Positions 22,961 to 36,115 of a DNA stretch of 64,000 bases are shown here, piece by piece. The DNA lies in assembly GCF_001949145.1 (NCBI RefSeq), contig NW_019091360.1, forward strand, positions 1,711,231 to 1,775,230, given 5' to 3'. Position 1 is the stretch's first letter. Each line of letters begins with the position of its first letter. A program made the position numbers and the translations under genes. The stretch comes from Acanthaster planci (Eukaryota; Echinodermata; Asteroidea; Valvatida; Acanthasteridae). The notes under the pieces are model-generated. The model was not told the DNA's origin, did no database searches, and worked only from the letters and a program-made list of their open reading frames with translations.

Positions 22961-25900
22961 AAAAGTGACACGACACCTGTATATAGACTAAAACTTGAGT
23001 TTCCTTCATTTTGCCCCCCCCCCAAGAAATTCAGAAATGTTTGATCAGGGTGCATATAAAGTCGATTTAGCTGAATATGACAGGGCCAAGAGTCTGGATC
23101 GGCACATAGAAACCTTAACTCAAACGTAAAAAGTAATTTCAGTTTTATTCGCATGCGATCAATGTGGTCTCTTTGCCAAAAGAAAAATGAGGTTTGGATA
23201 TCGGATCATAATTTAGTTCCCGAATGTTATGAAGGCTGTGCAGATGCCAAATTGTTACAATCACAATTACTGCCAAAAAACACTACAATATTAAATTTTA
23301 TTGCCATAAAAATTGTGAGAGTTTTTAATTCTCCTTTTACAACCCTTGCACAGCTGTGTTGCAGTTTTAGTCCGCTATCTGAAGTCATTCGACTGCACCA
23401 CACTGAGCACAGAGCATGACCGGTACCCATTGAACACCTGATATACAGCAGATTGTACAAAATGTGAGCCATTACACAACAATGAACTTAGAGGGGTCCT
23501 TGTTTCCTGAAGTGAACGGCACTGAATTAATTCCCAATGTTGGATGAAATGAGGGGAGTCGTGACTGGAACACCAAGGATCTTCATCCTATTAAGAAATA
23601 CTTTGCAGTCTAGTCCGTCGGCTTTTTTGACGGACATGAAAAGCCTGTAAATCCTAGCCACCTGGTAATTAAAACAGCAAGTATACATGTAATAGTGAAA
23701 TTCCTGCTACAATTTTTGAACAGATTCGTAAGTGGTGAAAGATGATAATAGTTACATATTGCAAACCATAAGCACCAATGAAAAGAGATGTCTCACAGAT
23801 TATCAGGTCCTGCAGTCAGCAGCTTTGAATGTCATTCCAATTAAAAACCAGCAAGTAAAATCAAGTAAAAACAGGAGCTTAAAAGGATCCAAGAAAGGAT
23901 CCCAGACCATCATCCATTCAAAACTTGAACTATCGCATATTGATCAAGTGCGGTATATTTTGATAAACCCAGGTCCAAAGCACTGATGAAAAGGACTTTC
24001 AGACATTCATCACTGTTTTATGGTGACATTTCAGAAATGTTTTAGTGCCTTATGGGCTGTTTGTATACAGTATTTATGAGCCCCTTTAGGGACGTGCAAC
24101 CCTTCGAGATATTTCTCTTCGTACTGAGGTTTGTCAACAGAAAATTTGTCAAACTAAATAATGTTCTAAAAAAGAAAACCACTCGAGATGTAAATTGCAG
24201 TTTGTGCTGGAAATCAAATACCCTGAGTTTTTAAATTTGATGTCATTTTGAGCGGGGATATCTCCAAAACTAGCAGCATAAAAGCGCCTGAAAAAAAAAG
24301 GTCATGTGGCAAACATGGGCCCGTCCTATCACGTTCAATAATTTTGGGAAGAATGATTTCTAAATGAAACCACCCTCAGAAACACTGTGTCCTCCTCAAA
24401 TAATATTTTGGGAAAGTCACCCGGAGATGGGATAAAAGCAAATTTCATTAACAACCTTTCACTTCCGGTACTACCGTTTCCAGGTCTCCTTGTTCGTGCA
24501 CGTTTGTTTTCATTCCCCGTGCTTACTTGAAAACAAAATTGTACAATGTTGTGAAGATCTACTTTCATGCAGTGGATGGGTTCTAGATTCAGTCAACTTG
24601 ACCTGACACAGTTCTTGTCAGCAAAGGTTTGATTAAAAGATAAAAGCGGAATATTGTTTTAAGTTTATTTCCTTATAAATTACAAATTCCTCAAAATATA
24701 TTGGTCCATTTTTATTTTGGCTATTTTAGTAATAGTTAATACCCAAAGACTACTTTAAAGTATAATTCCGTAACTGTTCATCTGTGTATGAGACCACTGC
24801 ATTGGGCCATTCTTCATGTATTTTATATTTTCGGAAGCAGGATATTTCTCTTTTAGGTCAGGTAATGTTTCAATTTCTATAAATGGATATGCTAGCAAAT
24901 ATTTTACAAAAGGCTTTTTTACAAGTTGAGATTTTAAGAAGAAACTGAATGAAAAATATTACAAATTCTAAAATCTGTACACGTTATTTTTCCGATCCAA
25001 GGGTTCCGGATGCGCACCATCAGGGGTCAACTTTCAGGCCCTATGATCATCATGTGTGGAGAGTGGTAATGCGACAAAAAATAGCATTCTCAATCTTGTT
25101 AAATATTGTGCACTTTTACATCAAAATAAACAAACGTATTGCACGCATAATGTATACTACTGATGAAGCCAAACTTACAGGTTATTTTCAGTGGCTGAAA
25201 GGGATGAGACCTGGCAAATATGCTGGATATTGTTGGAGTGATTTGAAACAATTAGAGAATGAAGAGAGGCAGACTTTCTAATAATTTTCTGTCAATTTTA
25301 ATAATTTTCATTCTCTTTTGAGGGCTTTCTGAGGGGCTTTAAATTACATCGGTTGAAATTAAACTGAATTGTCGTTGTTGTTGACAGAAGTTTGGGTTTC
25401 AAGTAATCTGGTACAAATATTTGGACTTAAAACTTTAAAGGAGTCCAACTCCCTTTGATTTGCACTGGTAGCCAAGCAATTTTTGTCCACACACTACATG
25501 CAGCCTGCCTACTTATCCCCAAATGGTAATTTTTATAAATTTGAAGGTGCAAGTTTGGAAGACGACAGATAGAGTTGCGGGTTGGTTCATCTTTTGAGGA
25601 GCAAGCTACATTCATATCCAATCCAAGAAAAGATCGCCCAAAAGATCAAAATTATCAGAACATTCTAATGGAAATTTCTGCTGCTCGGCCAAAAACCAAG
25701 ATCATTTTTTTTCTGTGGGTGGATTTTCCATTTTATTCATTCACAGTGAAGTGCAAAGTATCATCTTGTGACCATGCCCGTGTACACAGATAGCGGCTGG
25801 CTCATCGTAATACATGACAGGTGATACCAAGTGCTTGGAATATTAAACATGGACTGTACATGTATGCATCGACCAATTTATCCGCTTTCACCTTTGAATA

Positions 25901-27384
25901 CTTCTTGTGATGTGCAGGGATCTACATATTCCTTACATTTTGAACAGCAGTGCCTATCTTTAATCCTTTTACATGTAACTAAAGCAGATGTTCATGACAC
26001 TATGATTGAAAGACAAGTTTCTCTGACTGAAATCATGTCACATGCATGTAATTTTAATCGGCAGGCATGACAGATGTGAAATGCTCATCAACAGTGACAG
26101 TGGATGGCTAGCAGCTTCCTTTCACTTTCAAGCATGCAAGATTTGCAAAAAGCCTAAAACAAGATATATCCAAATCATTATGAAGCAGGTTTTGGAAAGG
26201 TCAAATGGCTTAGCTATGAAAATCTGTAAACGGATTTGGAACTTTTTCGTTTAACCGTGTAAATGTCCCATCCTTAAGTGTCATCTTGGCCAACAAAACT
26301 TCAACTCAAAGATACGATGTGGGAATTTCAAGCTACACTGGGATATATTCAGGTACAAAATATCCTTTCCTCTTGACAAGGACGAAGTGTGACTTTAAGA
26401 TAAACGGTGTTGGGAGTAATCCAATTTTGAGTTACATGTAATGATCAAGAGTTTACATATAAAAACACACGTAGATGGTGCAAGACTGCGACAGTAACTA
26501 ACTAATATTTGTCCGTCCTTTTGTTTGGGTGTGTGGAAATACTGGCAGGAAATGTTTAGATATTACATATTGCAATTTCATAATATGGCATATTGTTCAA
26601 AGGATTGTCTAAAACAAAATTACTGCGGCAATCACATGGTGGTTAGTAGGGTGTTCATGTCTGCCCAGCATGCTGATGTTTAAGACTTTAATCATTTAAC
26701 TCTGATCAATATTGAAATATGGGCACAATCGTTGGTGCTCAAGACATCAGGTCCCCCCCTCCCAAATTCATCAAACAGTGTGAAGTAACCTTTCGCTGCC
26801 TGAGCCTTAGGTACTAGACACAGTACTGAACCTAACACGGTTCAACAGATACAACTTGAATCTACAAGGGGATCGGTGTAATTATTGGCAAGCAACTGGA
26901 CAGAATCTGTTCAACCCATCACTATATACATGTAGGTCATCAGTGTTAAAGTCATTTGAGTCATCAGAGTCATTTGGTATGGATAGAGATCTCTCCAGCA
27001 TACGAGTGACTTGCAGTGCTGAATGGTGCCAAACCTGACACAATAAGCGCAGTCAAACGTATGGTACCATGAAGCAACCACGGCACTGAGTCACCGGCGC
27101 CACCGCTCCAACAAAATCCAACACCATCACCCCAGGGCTTTCTTCCTCAATCCAACACAGCTGAACAACAAGTTCATAACGTGTGGCGATGAATCAGTCG
27201 AAACTTGACCAAACTTACACTTGGGACTTTGAGGGACTGGGGTTGGTTAATGTAAGACTGCTTACTTCAGGAAGTACGAACCCCCAAAATTCATAATTAA
27301 CAAACGGCTCATATTTGTTCAAACCTGTCATATTCTTGAATCACAGACAATCTTTTTACCAGTTGCAAAATCATTCAGAAATAT
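22961..27384. other. No gene recognised
   Basis: 4.4 kb of AT-rich sequence. The longest frame (24949-25281, plus, 110 codons) has no recognisable domain or convincing splice context. A C9-10 tract lies at about 23016. Confidence 0.55.
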
Positions 27385-27509
27385 TGTCCATCAGCACAAT
27401 TTTAAGTGTAATAAGTGCCAACCAACGGTGACTCGGGTTCGATTCCAGCCCAAGCCAGCAAGAGCAACTGGATTTGAGCCCTTATCCAATTCCATGGGCT
27501 TTAACCAGA

Positions 27510-27865
27510 ATCTTGACAAGTAATAATAAAAATAATAACAAGCACCTGTAAAGCGCCCTCTATCTAGCAAACCATTCCGAGGCGCTGTATTATCATTATC
27601 CCTGCACATTGGACTCGCACATCATCTGAACATTCCTGAAACCATCTCAGCTCCCTGGGGAGTATACTAGCCCGGTGCTGCCATTTTGGCGCAAACGGCT
27701 AAACTACAATATCTGCCCTCACAGGTACCCATTTACTCCTGGGTGGAGAGAGGCACCGTAGGGTAAAGTGACCTGCCCAGGATCACAACATGCTGCCACC
27801 AGCTGGATTCGAACCCCTGACCCTATGATCAGAAGGTAGAAACCCTAACCACTAGGCCACATGCC
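27510..27865 (-). mobile_element. tRNA-derived SINE
   Basis: On the minus strand the head has a box A (TGGCCTAGTGGTTAGG, 27859-27844) and a box B (GGTTCGAATCC, 27815-27805), typical of RNA polymerase III promoters from a tRNA. The body then runs through CACTTTACCCTACGGTGCC and CACCCAGGAGTAAATGGG to an A/T-rich tail of AATAAT-like triplets at about 27520-27540. The body resembles SINE bodies common in marine invertebrates. A second box-B-like GGGTTCGATTCC on the plus strand at about 27434 may be a head-to-head partial SINE. Confidence 0.75.
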
Positions 27866-29239
27866 TCCAAGTATCCAGGGTTTTCCCTCCAACCTCCAGA
27901 ACTGAAGGTTTGTTTGTCTCATTCTCTCAACACATTTCTTAAGGCTTGTATAGGTACATGCATGTGACAGTACAGTGGGGTGTGGTCAAGGAATAGTTGG
28001 TTTCATTGCCAGACATAAATACAGACTTTCCTGGCTGAATTCTTCATCTTTGCACATGAATTAGCGACAGTGTCATTCCAATGAGCACGAAATAGACTGC
28101 CGATCTACATGTAGATCACCATTCAAAGAGCAGAACTGATCATTCAGTTTCAATCTATGAGCATGCGATGGCACAATCTTGTTAGTCAAAACACGAAGGG
28201 TCGGCATTCAATTTGGGAACACACGCAAAAGCATTGAAATTCGCGCGAACACTCCCACGGTATGTGTGTTGGCATTCAGTTTCGTGAATCGGTAAGCATA
28301 TGTGAGGTTCGGGCAATGCAATTTTACATTAAATCTTTGTTTTTTCTTTGTGACTAGTTTATGCAAAATATTCCATGAAAAGAAATGTTTGGTTCACAGG
28401 TAGAGATCTCTATAAAAATAACGACTGATAATTTGCTAATTCATATTTTGTTTCTGTTTGAATTGTTATGAAAAGAATAAATAACAGCGAGGTAAAAGTA
28501 TTTATATAAAAAAATGGACAAAGTGGGCAAATCTCTAAAAAGGATGAGAAAAATAGAATGAAACTCGAAAGCAAAACATGACTTTAAAAAATGTGACAAA
28601 AAAAAGAAAACAAGCCATCGTTTAATATAATCCGAAAAATCTTAGTATACATGTACAGGACATGCACATTTATGAAGAGCGAGTATACTGTGTGTCTTGT
28701 GTATATAAAATAAAGCAGTTACAAATCAGTAAACTGCATCTAAAGGAGTTTTCTGTGAGCATCCTTGATGAAGGTCCAGGGAAACGTTTCATTTCTACAT
28801 TTGATGAAACAGGCATTCAGAATTAGAGCAAATGGACTGTATTCTTGATGGGTAATTTGTTTGAGATATAGAACAAATATGCACTCAAGTCAATACGTGG
28901 GACACACTCCTCGCGTGTCTTCTATTTGTAATCTCCCTTTCTGCTCTATATGCATCTTAATTTGAAGTATATTCCCCTCACCTTGAAGTTTGTCACTTTG
29001 AAGGCTCAAAATGCAAACATGATTGCCAATAGACGAAAACGAAAGTGAAATTTGGGAGGAATTTCTCACTCCAGTCATCCAGCGCAAAACCGCACTCTTC
29101 AACCGAATGAAATTAGCTCTAAATTGAATTTGTTACAAAGCACTATTCGACGCCTGTAAACGAATTTGAAAGCCGTACTGTATGAAAACGAAACATAAAA
29201 GCAACCAGCCTGTGAAAAAAAATTGTTGCAATACGAATG
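27866..29239. other. No gene recognised
   Basis: AT-rich, with A-rich runs at about 28500-28610. No repeat partner was noticed. Confidence 0.55.
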
Positions 29240-30140
29240 AACAATAAGGAATTTGACTGTGAAGAAGACGAATTGGGCCAGGAAAACCTACAGGGGAAAC
29301 ATAGGAGAGTGACGATCCGCTGGCTACTGACTATGAACTGGCTGGCTTTTCAGTGTGTACTCATTCCTACATGTGATTGTAGGTATTCCGGGCAAATCCT
29401 TTTTGGAATGCTCACATTATGAAAGTGGATCGATGGAACTAATGAAATCACGATATCAACGGATTGCTCATTTTAGTTTCATTTCAGTCAAAAACATGCA
29501 CCAAAGTGAACCAAAAGACCTCTTGAAATTGGCCGAAAAAACATTTAGTACTACTTGCATGAAAAATCTTACCTTCTGGACAAGTCCAGGAATTCTCGTT
29601 CCAGTTGTATGGGCAGAGCACTCCTTCTACAGATGTCTATGCAGGTAGTTTTTCTTGTCAACCTGAGGGCGAAGCAGAGGAAACGAGCAATGCAATAACA
29701 TGTATGTATCTTTGATTGTGGATAAAAAAAAAAAATAAAGTTTCCCTTTCGCCCGTTGCTACACCTTCATGAATCCTTCACAGCAAAAAAAACACAGCAG
29801 GGAGATTATCCGCCCCGAGCTGAAGTGCACCCCCAGTCAGCAAAAAGAAAGACGGGGGGTTACAAGCGGGTTCTTACACGCGTTCTGCGTCTACGCAAAA
29901 ACCATACACGCTGGAGTAAATTAGTTATGCATACTCAGCATGCTCCGCATCAAACGCACATGTACATGTACTTGCGTGCCTCGTGGCACGCCTATGCGGT
30001 GAGTACCCAAACAACGCCCTTTTTTGTCCCGCTTGGAGCAGATAAGGGGAGATCCAAAGTAATGCTTCGAGTCCAGGTACAATTCAAACCAGACACCAAT
30101 TTTCTGCTTTCTTAATACAGTAAAATCTTGTTAACTCACA
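29240..30140 (-). mobile_element. Repeat family 'exon-core', copy 5 (core 29662-29573), with nested insertion
   Basis: On the minus strand the core (90 nt) follows GCTTCGCCCTCAG and precedes GTAAG. The terminus AGTAAAATCTTGTTAACTC lies at about 30119. Sequence downstream of the core matches copy 2 through the ATATCGTGATT and CATAATGTGAGCATT blocks to about 29300. A block at 29840-30060 interrupts the unit and recurs inverted at 31.66-31.9 kb, so it is a later insertion. The core frame contains TAG at the same place as copy 2. Confidence 0.7.
29840..30060 (-). repeat. Dispersed repeat inserted in 'exon-core' copy 5
   Basis: Inverted partner of 31660-31895, about 80% identical by eye over 200 bp. 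It sits between the core and the terminus of copy 5 and is absent from copy 2, so it inserted after copy 5 arose. Confidence 0.75.
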
Positions 30141-30870
30141 CTTTGGCAAACTTGAACCTCTGCTAACTTCAACCCTTCGTCATCACGTTATTGCACATGT
30201 ATGAAACATTAAAAGTGGAAGACACATGTGCAATTTGTTCTTTCTTTATGGAAGTAGATTTTGAGGGTTTCAGAACTCACATTAACCATTTTCAAACAAC
30301 TAAATTTTCTGCTACTAGAAATTTGGATTTTGACACATTTGAAGACACAAACCTCAACCAGCAGAAAATGAGAATATTGGGTTGTCCACTTAAAGGACAT
30401 CACAGTAATTTTTTCAGTGAGTATTTGAAGTTTCACGTAGTCCACTTTTTGGGTGCTTTAAGAATTGTCCGAGTAAAATCCACGTTTCTGCCAGCAGAAA
30501 ATTGAGTTTTTTGAAAATGCTTGTCGCAAATTCTGAAACCCTTAAAGTCTCCTGGGAGATGAGAAACACAGGTTATCAATTTTGGTGCTCCACAGTGAGC
30601 ACATGAATACCCAGGCAACTCAAAACACCTAAAGCAATGGAGACCCAAAACTGCTACAGAATGGAGTCAGAAAGTAGAGAGGTTATCGTAGGACAGGTGT
30701 GGCGACGCCTTATTCCTTGCACACTTGATCAATTGAACTCTTGCACCAATTCTTCATACAAACACCAAGTTGGCTCATCAGGTTCTTTCTTGGTAGAGCA
30801 AATCTCACCCTCCTCTCTTCCACTTTTGATATCGTGTGCTGTTAGACATGATTCCGCGCCATTCTGATAA

Positions 30871-31710
30871 CCTATACCGAAGGATTCCTCAGGTCATCGG
30901 ATCTCTGTCTCTAACTCCATTGACAGCAACGTCCTCGAGTCGGTCATCAAGAGAAAGCGGACTACTGCTGACAGTCCTGACTTTAAAGGTGAAGGCAGCA
31001 AGGAGCAGTGCCTTCACTGGAAAAAACTTGCCAGGCTAATGGATTGTGCCTTGGCCTCGTCAGAGGGCGGTCACCTTAATGCAGCTTGAGAGGCTCTCAA
31101 TCAAGCCAGCTTTAGCTGGCCAGAAATTGATTACACTGGCTGATGGTTCCTCTCAACGCTGGGCTACGGTAAAAGAATACATCACAAATGACTTGGCAGA
31201 TGACTCTGATGATGAGAAATGACTTTGGAAAGCAGAGAAAATGGTCAAAATAGCAGAGAAAATCATTTTGTTCCTTTTGTCCCTACAACTATACCGGCAA
31301 GAGTCCAGTACCCGCCTCAAGTGCCAATCGCTGGCCACGTTAGAACCAAGTGCCCTTCCCTTTGGTCTCTTTCTCCTGCAGACCCAGTGCCAATCACAGC
31401 CTTCAATCACCAACTCAGCCACAGCACACATGTAGGGTCTGGGAAGCATCCAAACAAGAACCAACCATTTCTGTCCCAACCGGCGTAAAGGGTAAGGTCG
31501 AACCTTGCTTCTCATTTTAGCGAAACAGGATTAAGTGGAGCCCAGTTGTTCAAAAGGTCACTGCAAATATAAAATGCCGTTCCATAGTACCCTTCCTCTG
31601 CCAAACCATAATACTTTGGAATGTACACGTAGTCAGTTTGTTGAAAACAAAATTGAGGACCTGATTACAAAGGGATGTATCCGCTCCGAGCGAACAAAAG
31701 AGGGGGTACT
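30871..31710 (+). pseudogene. Degraded gag-pol relic of an LTR- or DIRS-type retrotransposon
   Basis: Three plus-strand segments in different frames line up as successive parts of one retroelement polyprotein. The first is 30871-31086, 72 open codons with an FKGEGSKEQ-type motif, ending in TGA. The second is 31088-31219, 44 codons ending in an acidic ADDSDDEK box, then TGA. The third is 31490-31710, where a YKMPF-x-S-x4-P motif is followed by FVE-x2-IEDLI-x2-GCIR, which resembles the entry to the reverse-transcriptase domain of DIRS/Ty3-like elements. Frame changes and stops make it non-functional. No zinc knuckle, integrase or LTR was found. The 3' side is cut by another repeat from about 31665. 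Confidence 0.55.
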
Positions 31711-31895
31711 TGTAAATGAAACTGACGGTCCTTTTGGTACCAACTCACCACACAGGTGCGTGAGTATATGCGCATTTGATGCGGAGCACGCAGAGTACAC
31801 GCAACAAATTTATCCTGAAATGCATGGTCTTTGCGTCCACTCAGAATGCATGCAAGAACCCGGTTGTAACCATCTGTCTTTCTTTCGGCGATTGG
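31660..31895 (+). repeat. Dispersed repeat, inverted partner of 29840-30060
   Basis: Blocks TGATGCGGAGCA, TGGTCTTTGCGT and AAGAACCCGGTTGTAACC match the reverse complement of 29.85-30.04 kb. The shared part begins around CCGCTCCGAGCG (31681). This is one of two visible copies. It truncates the gag-pol relic. Confidence 0.75.
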
Positions 31896-31899
31896 GGCC

Positions 31900-34800
31900 C
31901 ACCCTAGAATGCACTGGACTGTCCTACTGAAGCAATCCTCATGACAGGTGCAGAAGGCAAAGTTACGCTAAGTGCTAGATCTCAAACGCTCAAATACATG
32001 TCAGTACTAGCCATACTGTCTCATCACTCCATTTCAACCTGTACAACTTCTCATTCAATTTGGAGTTTGATCACCATCATCTTGACATACTGTACATGTA
32101 CATATTCTCACCTCATCAGAAATACCGCCACTACGGCTGGTTCCATAGCGATTCTGCCAAAAGATACACTGTTATGGTCAGGTAATTAATTACACCCACT
32201 TTTATGCAACGAACCACTGAACCATGAGAGTGTGTATGCAATGCCTTACTACGCAATAAATCTCAATTCGAAACCAAGATTGCAATGAGCAACGTCGTGC
32301 TTTATTTAGCTGTTAAAACCAGTCGTAATATACATGTACAATACTTCAACAATTCTCCCTTTCTGTCTCAGCAGTGCCTGCCGTTTATTCACAAAACTAT
32401 CATTAGGCCCCCTTGTTCATTATTGCCATCAGAACAGCACAATGGTGGTCATGTGATCTCATCTTGTCTCTCGATCGGAAGTCGGGCTTTCTATTTGTTT
32501 GCAACCTCATGACCAGTAGCGGACAGATTTGTCTCCAGCAAAACAAAGTGTTTAGGGGCACCCACCAAACTATTCAGTAACTTGGGGCTCATAGTCGACT
32601 CCAACACATTTCGCTTCCAGGTACCGCCAAGAAAGATTCACAAAATTCTCGCATATCGGCTCTTCTACAGTCACACCAGTCCGAGCAAGCCATTCCGGCC
32701 TGTACGAAACTTCGTCCGTTTTAGCGGTCACATGAACTCCTCTTCCTTGGCACTTGGCCCAGTTACAAAGTTCATGACCCGTTTGACATGTGTGTTCATG
32801 AACACATACACTACATACAGAGCTATTGAATCAAGCAGCTCATGGTTTACGGTTGTTCTTCCCATCCATGCCGTTTCCAGACGTAAATTCTGTCTTGTTC
32901 ACTTGTAGTGCCAAAATGGCTCTCCGGTACGAGACAGGCTAGTCCCTTCCTTAACTATTTACATACACATATTCCAACACAATGTAGGCTACAGTGGTTA
33001 CACATAAGGTATATTTACATGTATGCCAAAGGTACAGACAATCTTTGAGTCCAGGGCAACTGATTCTCAGGTGGTGAGAGTCAGTCCCAGCAGTAACACA
33101 CTTATACATGTAGGCAGAGTCCATCACTTGCTATTTGTGCATCATGTTCCTTTGCGGCAACAAAATTACTCAAAATCTAAAGAAGGACGCATGAACTTGC
33201 GGCTCAGTGAATACTGCATATTCTGAGAAAAACGTATCATAACATAGTATCTGAATTTTTGATTTCAGATCAGAAGTTGCTGAGTCCTGTTTAAAGCTGC
33301 ATTTGAATTCATAGCCTGGGAAAGCCTGAATTATAATTACCAAGTGTGCGTGTGTGTCGTGTCAAAGCTTGCACGTATTTCTAATGGCAATTTCCAAAAA
33401 TGCATTTTTAGAGTTACACTATCGAGGCTTGTTTCAAGCAGATTCAAAAGAAAAGCGGCAGAAATCTTACAAAGATTTAAAAAGTAAATTATTCATTAAA
33501 CAATTCAAACGGAATAGAAATTTTCAACAGGGCAAGAAGTCTTGTTCATCTCTTCAATTTTGCCAAATCGTGGCTAGAGATACTCCTCGATGTGAGAAGC
33601 TATTATATTGATCGTAATGTATAATTGTGTATGTTATTGCAACTGATTTTGTATATGGTTTGTTCATCAACAATGTGCCAGTCGGTGCGACCGAATAATT
33701 GGATATTCAATCAAATTGAAGGTCAAATATTCGAATAGTGAATTATTATTCAGCCCTATCGGAATTTGGGTGTGTTCCCCAAGCTGCATTCATGCGTCCC
33801 ATTCCCATTCAATAAAGTCACTGATGTATATTTAAAAAGAGCTTTCTGACTAACGGAAAACAGTTCAGGGTCGTCACTTGCACTGAGTGCTTCTGCTTGT
33901 ACATCGCTCTGGCCTCTTGCAATTCTGTCGTATGAACTTATTCCGATAAATCATAGATTTCCTCATCATCTCCAGAGCCCACCTACCCTTCTTTCAAGAC
34001 CCAACTGGCATCCCTAATCATCTCAGTCGTGCTGCCCTTACTTTTCAGTAAAGATTTTGTATGACTTTCACCTCTTATTTGGTGTGTTGTTTAGTTCTTT
34101 ATCCATTATTTAAACGTTCTTTGTGGAAAGTCTTTCGCTTGTCTCTTTGTGTGTTTTCCTTTTCATGGTAATAATGCATGGAAAGCCTGTATATATGGAT
34201 CCCACATCTTCCACATTAAGTCTTCCGAACCATCGCTTCAAGCTATAAACCCTCGTATCTCTTTGTGGCCGGCGGGCATCTCTGCTGTATTCTGTTCTAT
34301 CTTGTCAGCTGTCATATACCTCATCCATTCTGAGCAGTCAAGCAGTACCCACTATGTGTATATGGAGTCAACTCAACCAGTTGCTTATTCTTCCGGCAAA
34401 ACAGCAGCAAGTTATAACAATGCTCTTGACACAAGGCAGGTCAACAGGAAACCAGCTCTTGTTCCTGTGTGACCTTCTTTGCTGAGATTAGATATTAATA
34501 AAAGCTATGGTGTGTACTTTTAATGCAGATCAACAGAATCCGTTTGACCAATTTGTTGTGGGTTTTAGGCATTATTAGAAATACATAAGATCTAACGTAT
34601 GAGAAATGGAATTTTGGTTAAAACAGAATAAACAGTTTTTTGTGGTGACATGCAGGCACACAAGTTCGAATGGTAAGTTGTCCCTTGGACATCTTAGAGA
34701 GAGCGTGTTATCACGATCCCATCATGTGTTTTTGTAAAAGCATAATTATCTTTTAAAGCTTCTTTCTTTCAGAAGACAAACAATTAGGTGTAAACTGGAA

Positions 34801-35199
34801 CATCAACAGTACAGGTAGTTTAAAAAAGGATATTATGTACATGTACCTGGTACAAACATGTATTTCAGCTTCAAATGCCCTTTTTTTAAACAATGATTTC
34901 TGTGTCACATACATGTAGTATATGCTTCTTTAATGAACTAATTTCATTTAAGGTCTTTTTGAGTCAACCCATTTTTTGTAAGGTAATGACTGCAGAACTG
35001 TCAAAGATGTCTGTCATGTTAAAAATCAAGTGCGACAATTATTATGTCAATCATTGTTGGTTTAGCACAGTTTTGAATTGATAATCAGTGGAATCAGTCT
35101 TTAGCAAAAAAAGCGGTTTGTGTCGCATTTCCTCAAAGGCTAGAGGGGAACTTTATGGAAGAAATCTCTGTTCACTGTAATAACATCCACCTGACTTCT
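31900..35199. other. No gene recognised
   Basis: Contains the dispersed repeat at 33.0-33.4 kb. The remainder has frames up to 108 codons without recognisable motifs. Some may be further decayed retroelement downstream of the gag-pol relic, but I cannot show it. Confidence 0.5.
33040..33430 (+). repeat. Dispersed repeat, direct partner of 45800-46205
   Basis: Shared blocks in order: GAGTCCATCA-TTGC, CAACAAAA-T-CTCAAA, CAGCTCAGTGAAT-like, CAGAAGTTGC/CAAAAGTTGC, TGTGTGC-TGTC and CTAATGGCAATTTCC-AAAATGC. About 70% identity with small indels. There is no coding frame in either copy. Confidence 0.7.
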
Positions 35200-36115
35200 T
35201 TGTTTTCATGATTGAAGAAAATTTGTGCCAACAATGCACCTGATTTGTCATAATTGAAGGCTTTTAGGGAAAAAAAACCAACTATGCACGTGAGTTTTGT
35301 TTTTTCAATTTTTCCGCGACTTGAGGATTACGGGAAGACTTAACTACTGTATGCACATAATTTTCATTTCAATTTCGTAAATGTAGCACTCCAGAAATGA
35401 CAGTTCTTAACTAGGCATCCAAGTTTTGTTCTCTTTACATGATGGAAGTATTCCAGGAAGGTATCTGTGCTAACAATGCACCTGATTTGTATCATTTGTC
35501 ACAATTGAAGGATTTCAGGAAAACACCTTCTGCGCATATGAGTTTTGAGCCATTTTGTTCACAATTTGAGGATTCCAGCAGGACACTTGTTCGGTATGCA
35601 CCTGAGTTTTGTTTTGATTATAGGATTCTGGAAAGAAATGCACCCAAGTTTCGGTTTCCTTTGTCAAGATTGAAGGATTGTGCTAATAACAAACCTGAGT
35701 GATGTACTATTTGTCACGAGTATAGGATTTTTGGAAGGCACTTGTTTTTACTACATGATTTTTTTTTGTGTGTGACTCATGAAGGATTTCGGGAAAACAG
35801 TTTTGTTTCATTATTCATGGATGCGGGGTTCCAGGAAGACATCCTGAAGGGCCATGATGGAAGAGATTTTGTTTCGCTTGCTTTAGTCATGAACCAGAGA
35901 TAACAATTCACCAGGGTTTCAAGTTATCAGTCATGAATGAAGGATAGCGGGAAGACACCCCAAAGGGCCTGAAGGACTATGATGGAAGAGATTTTTGGTT
36001 TCACCTGCTTTGTTAATGTACCAGAGTTATACCTAACAATGTACCAGAGTTTCATTGTATTTGTCATGAATGAAGGATTCTGAGAAGACACCCTGAAGGG
36101 CTTTAATTAATGGAA
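35200..36115. repeat. Degenerate tandem array, ~55-70-bp units
   Basis: About 13-14 diverged units share the order GCACCTGAGTTTTGTTT, TTGTCA-GA-TGAAGGATT, CCAGGAAGACAC. Clear unit markers (GAAGGATT or GAGGATT, then G-GAAGACA) occur near 35254, 35320, 35503, 35563, 35618, 35669, 35720, 35782, 35825, 35937 and 36071. The last third has a longer higher-order unit with GGCC-TGATGGAAGAGATTTT-GTTTC. An 87-codon open frame here only mirrors the repeat. Confidence 0.8.

Noticed and set aside
24949-25281. 110-codon plus-strand frame
   Set aside because: No recognisable motif, AT-rich composition like its surroundings and no convincing flanking splice signals; length is within chance expectation.
27800-27865. 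tRNA gene
   Set aside because: Only box A and box B are preserved; the cloverleaf is degenerate and the unit continues into a SINE body.
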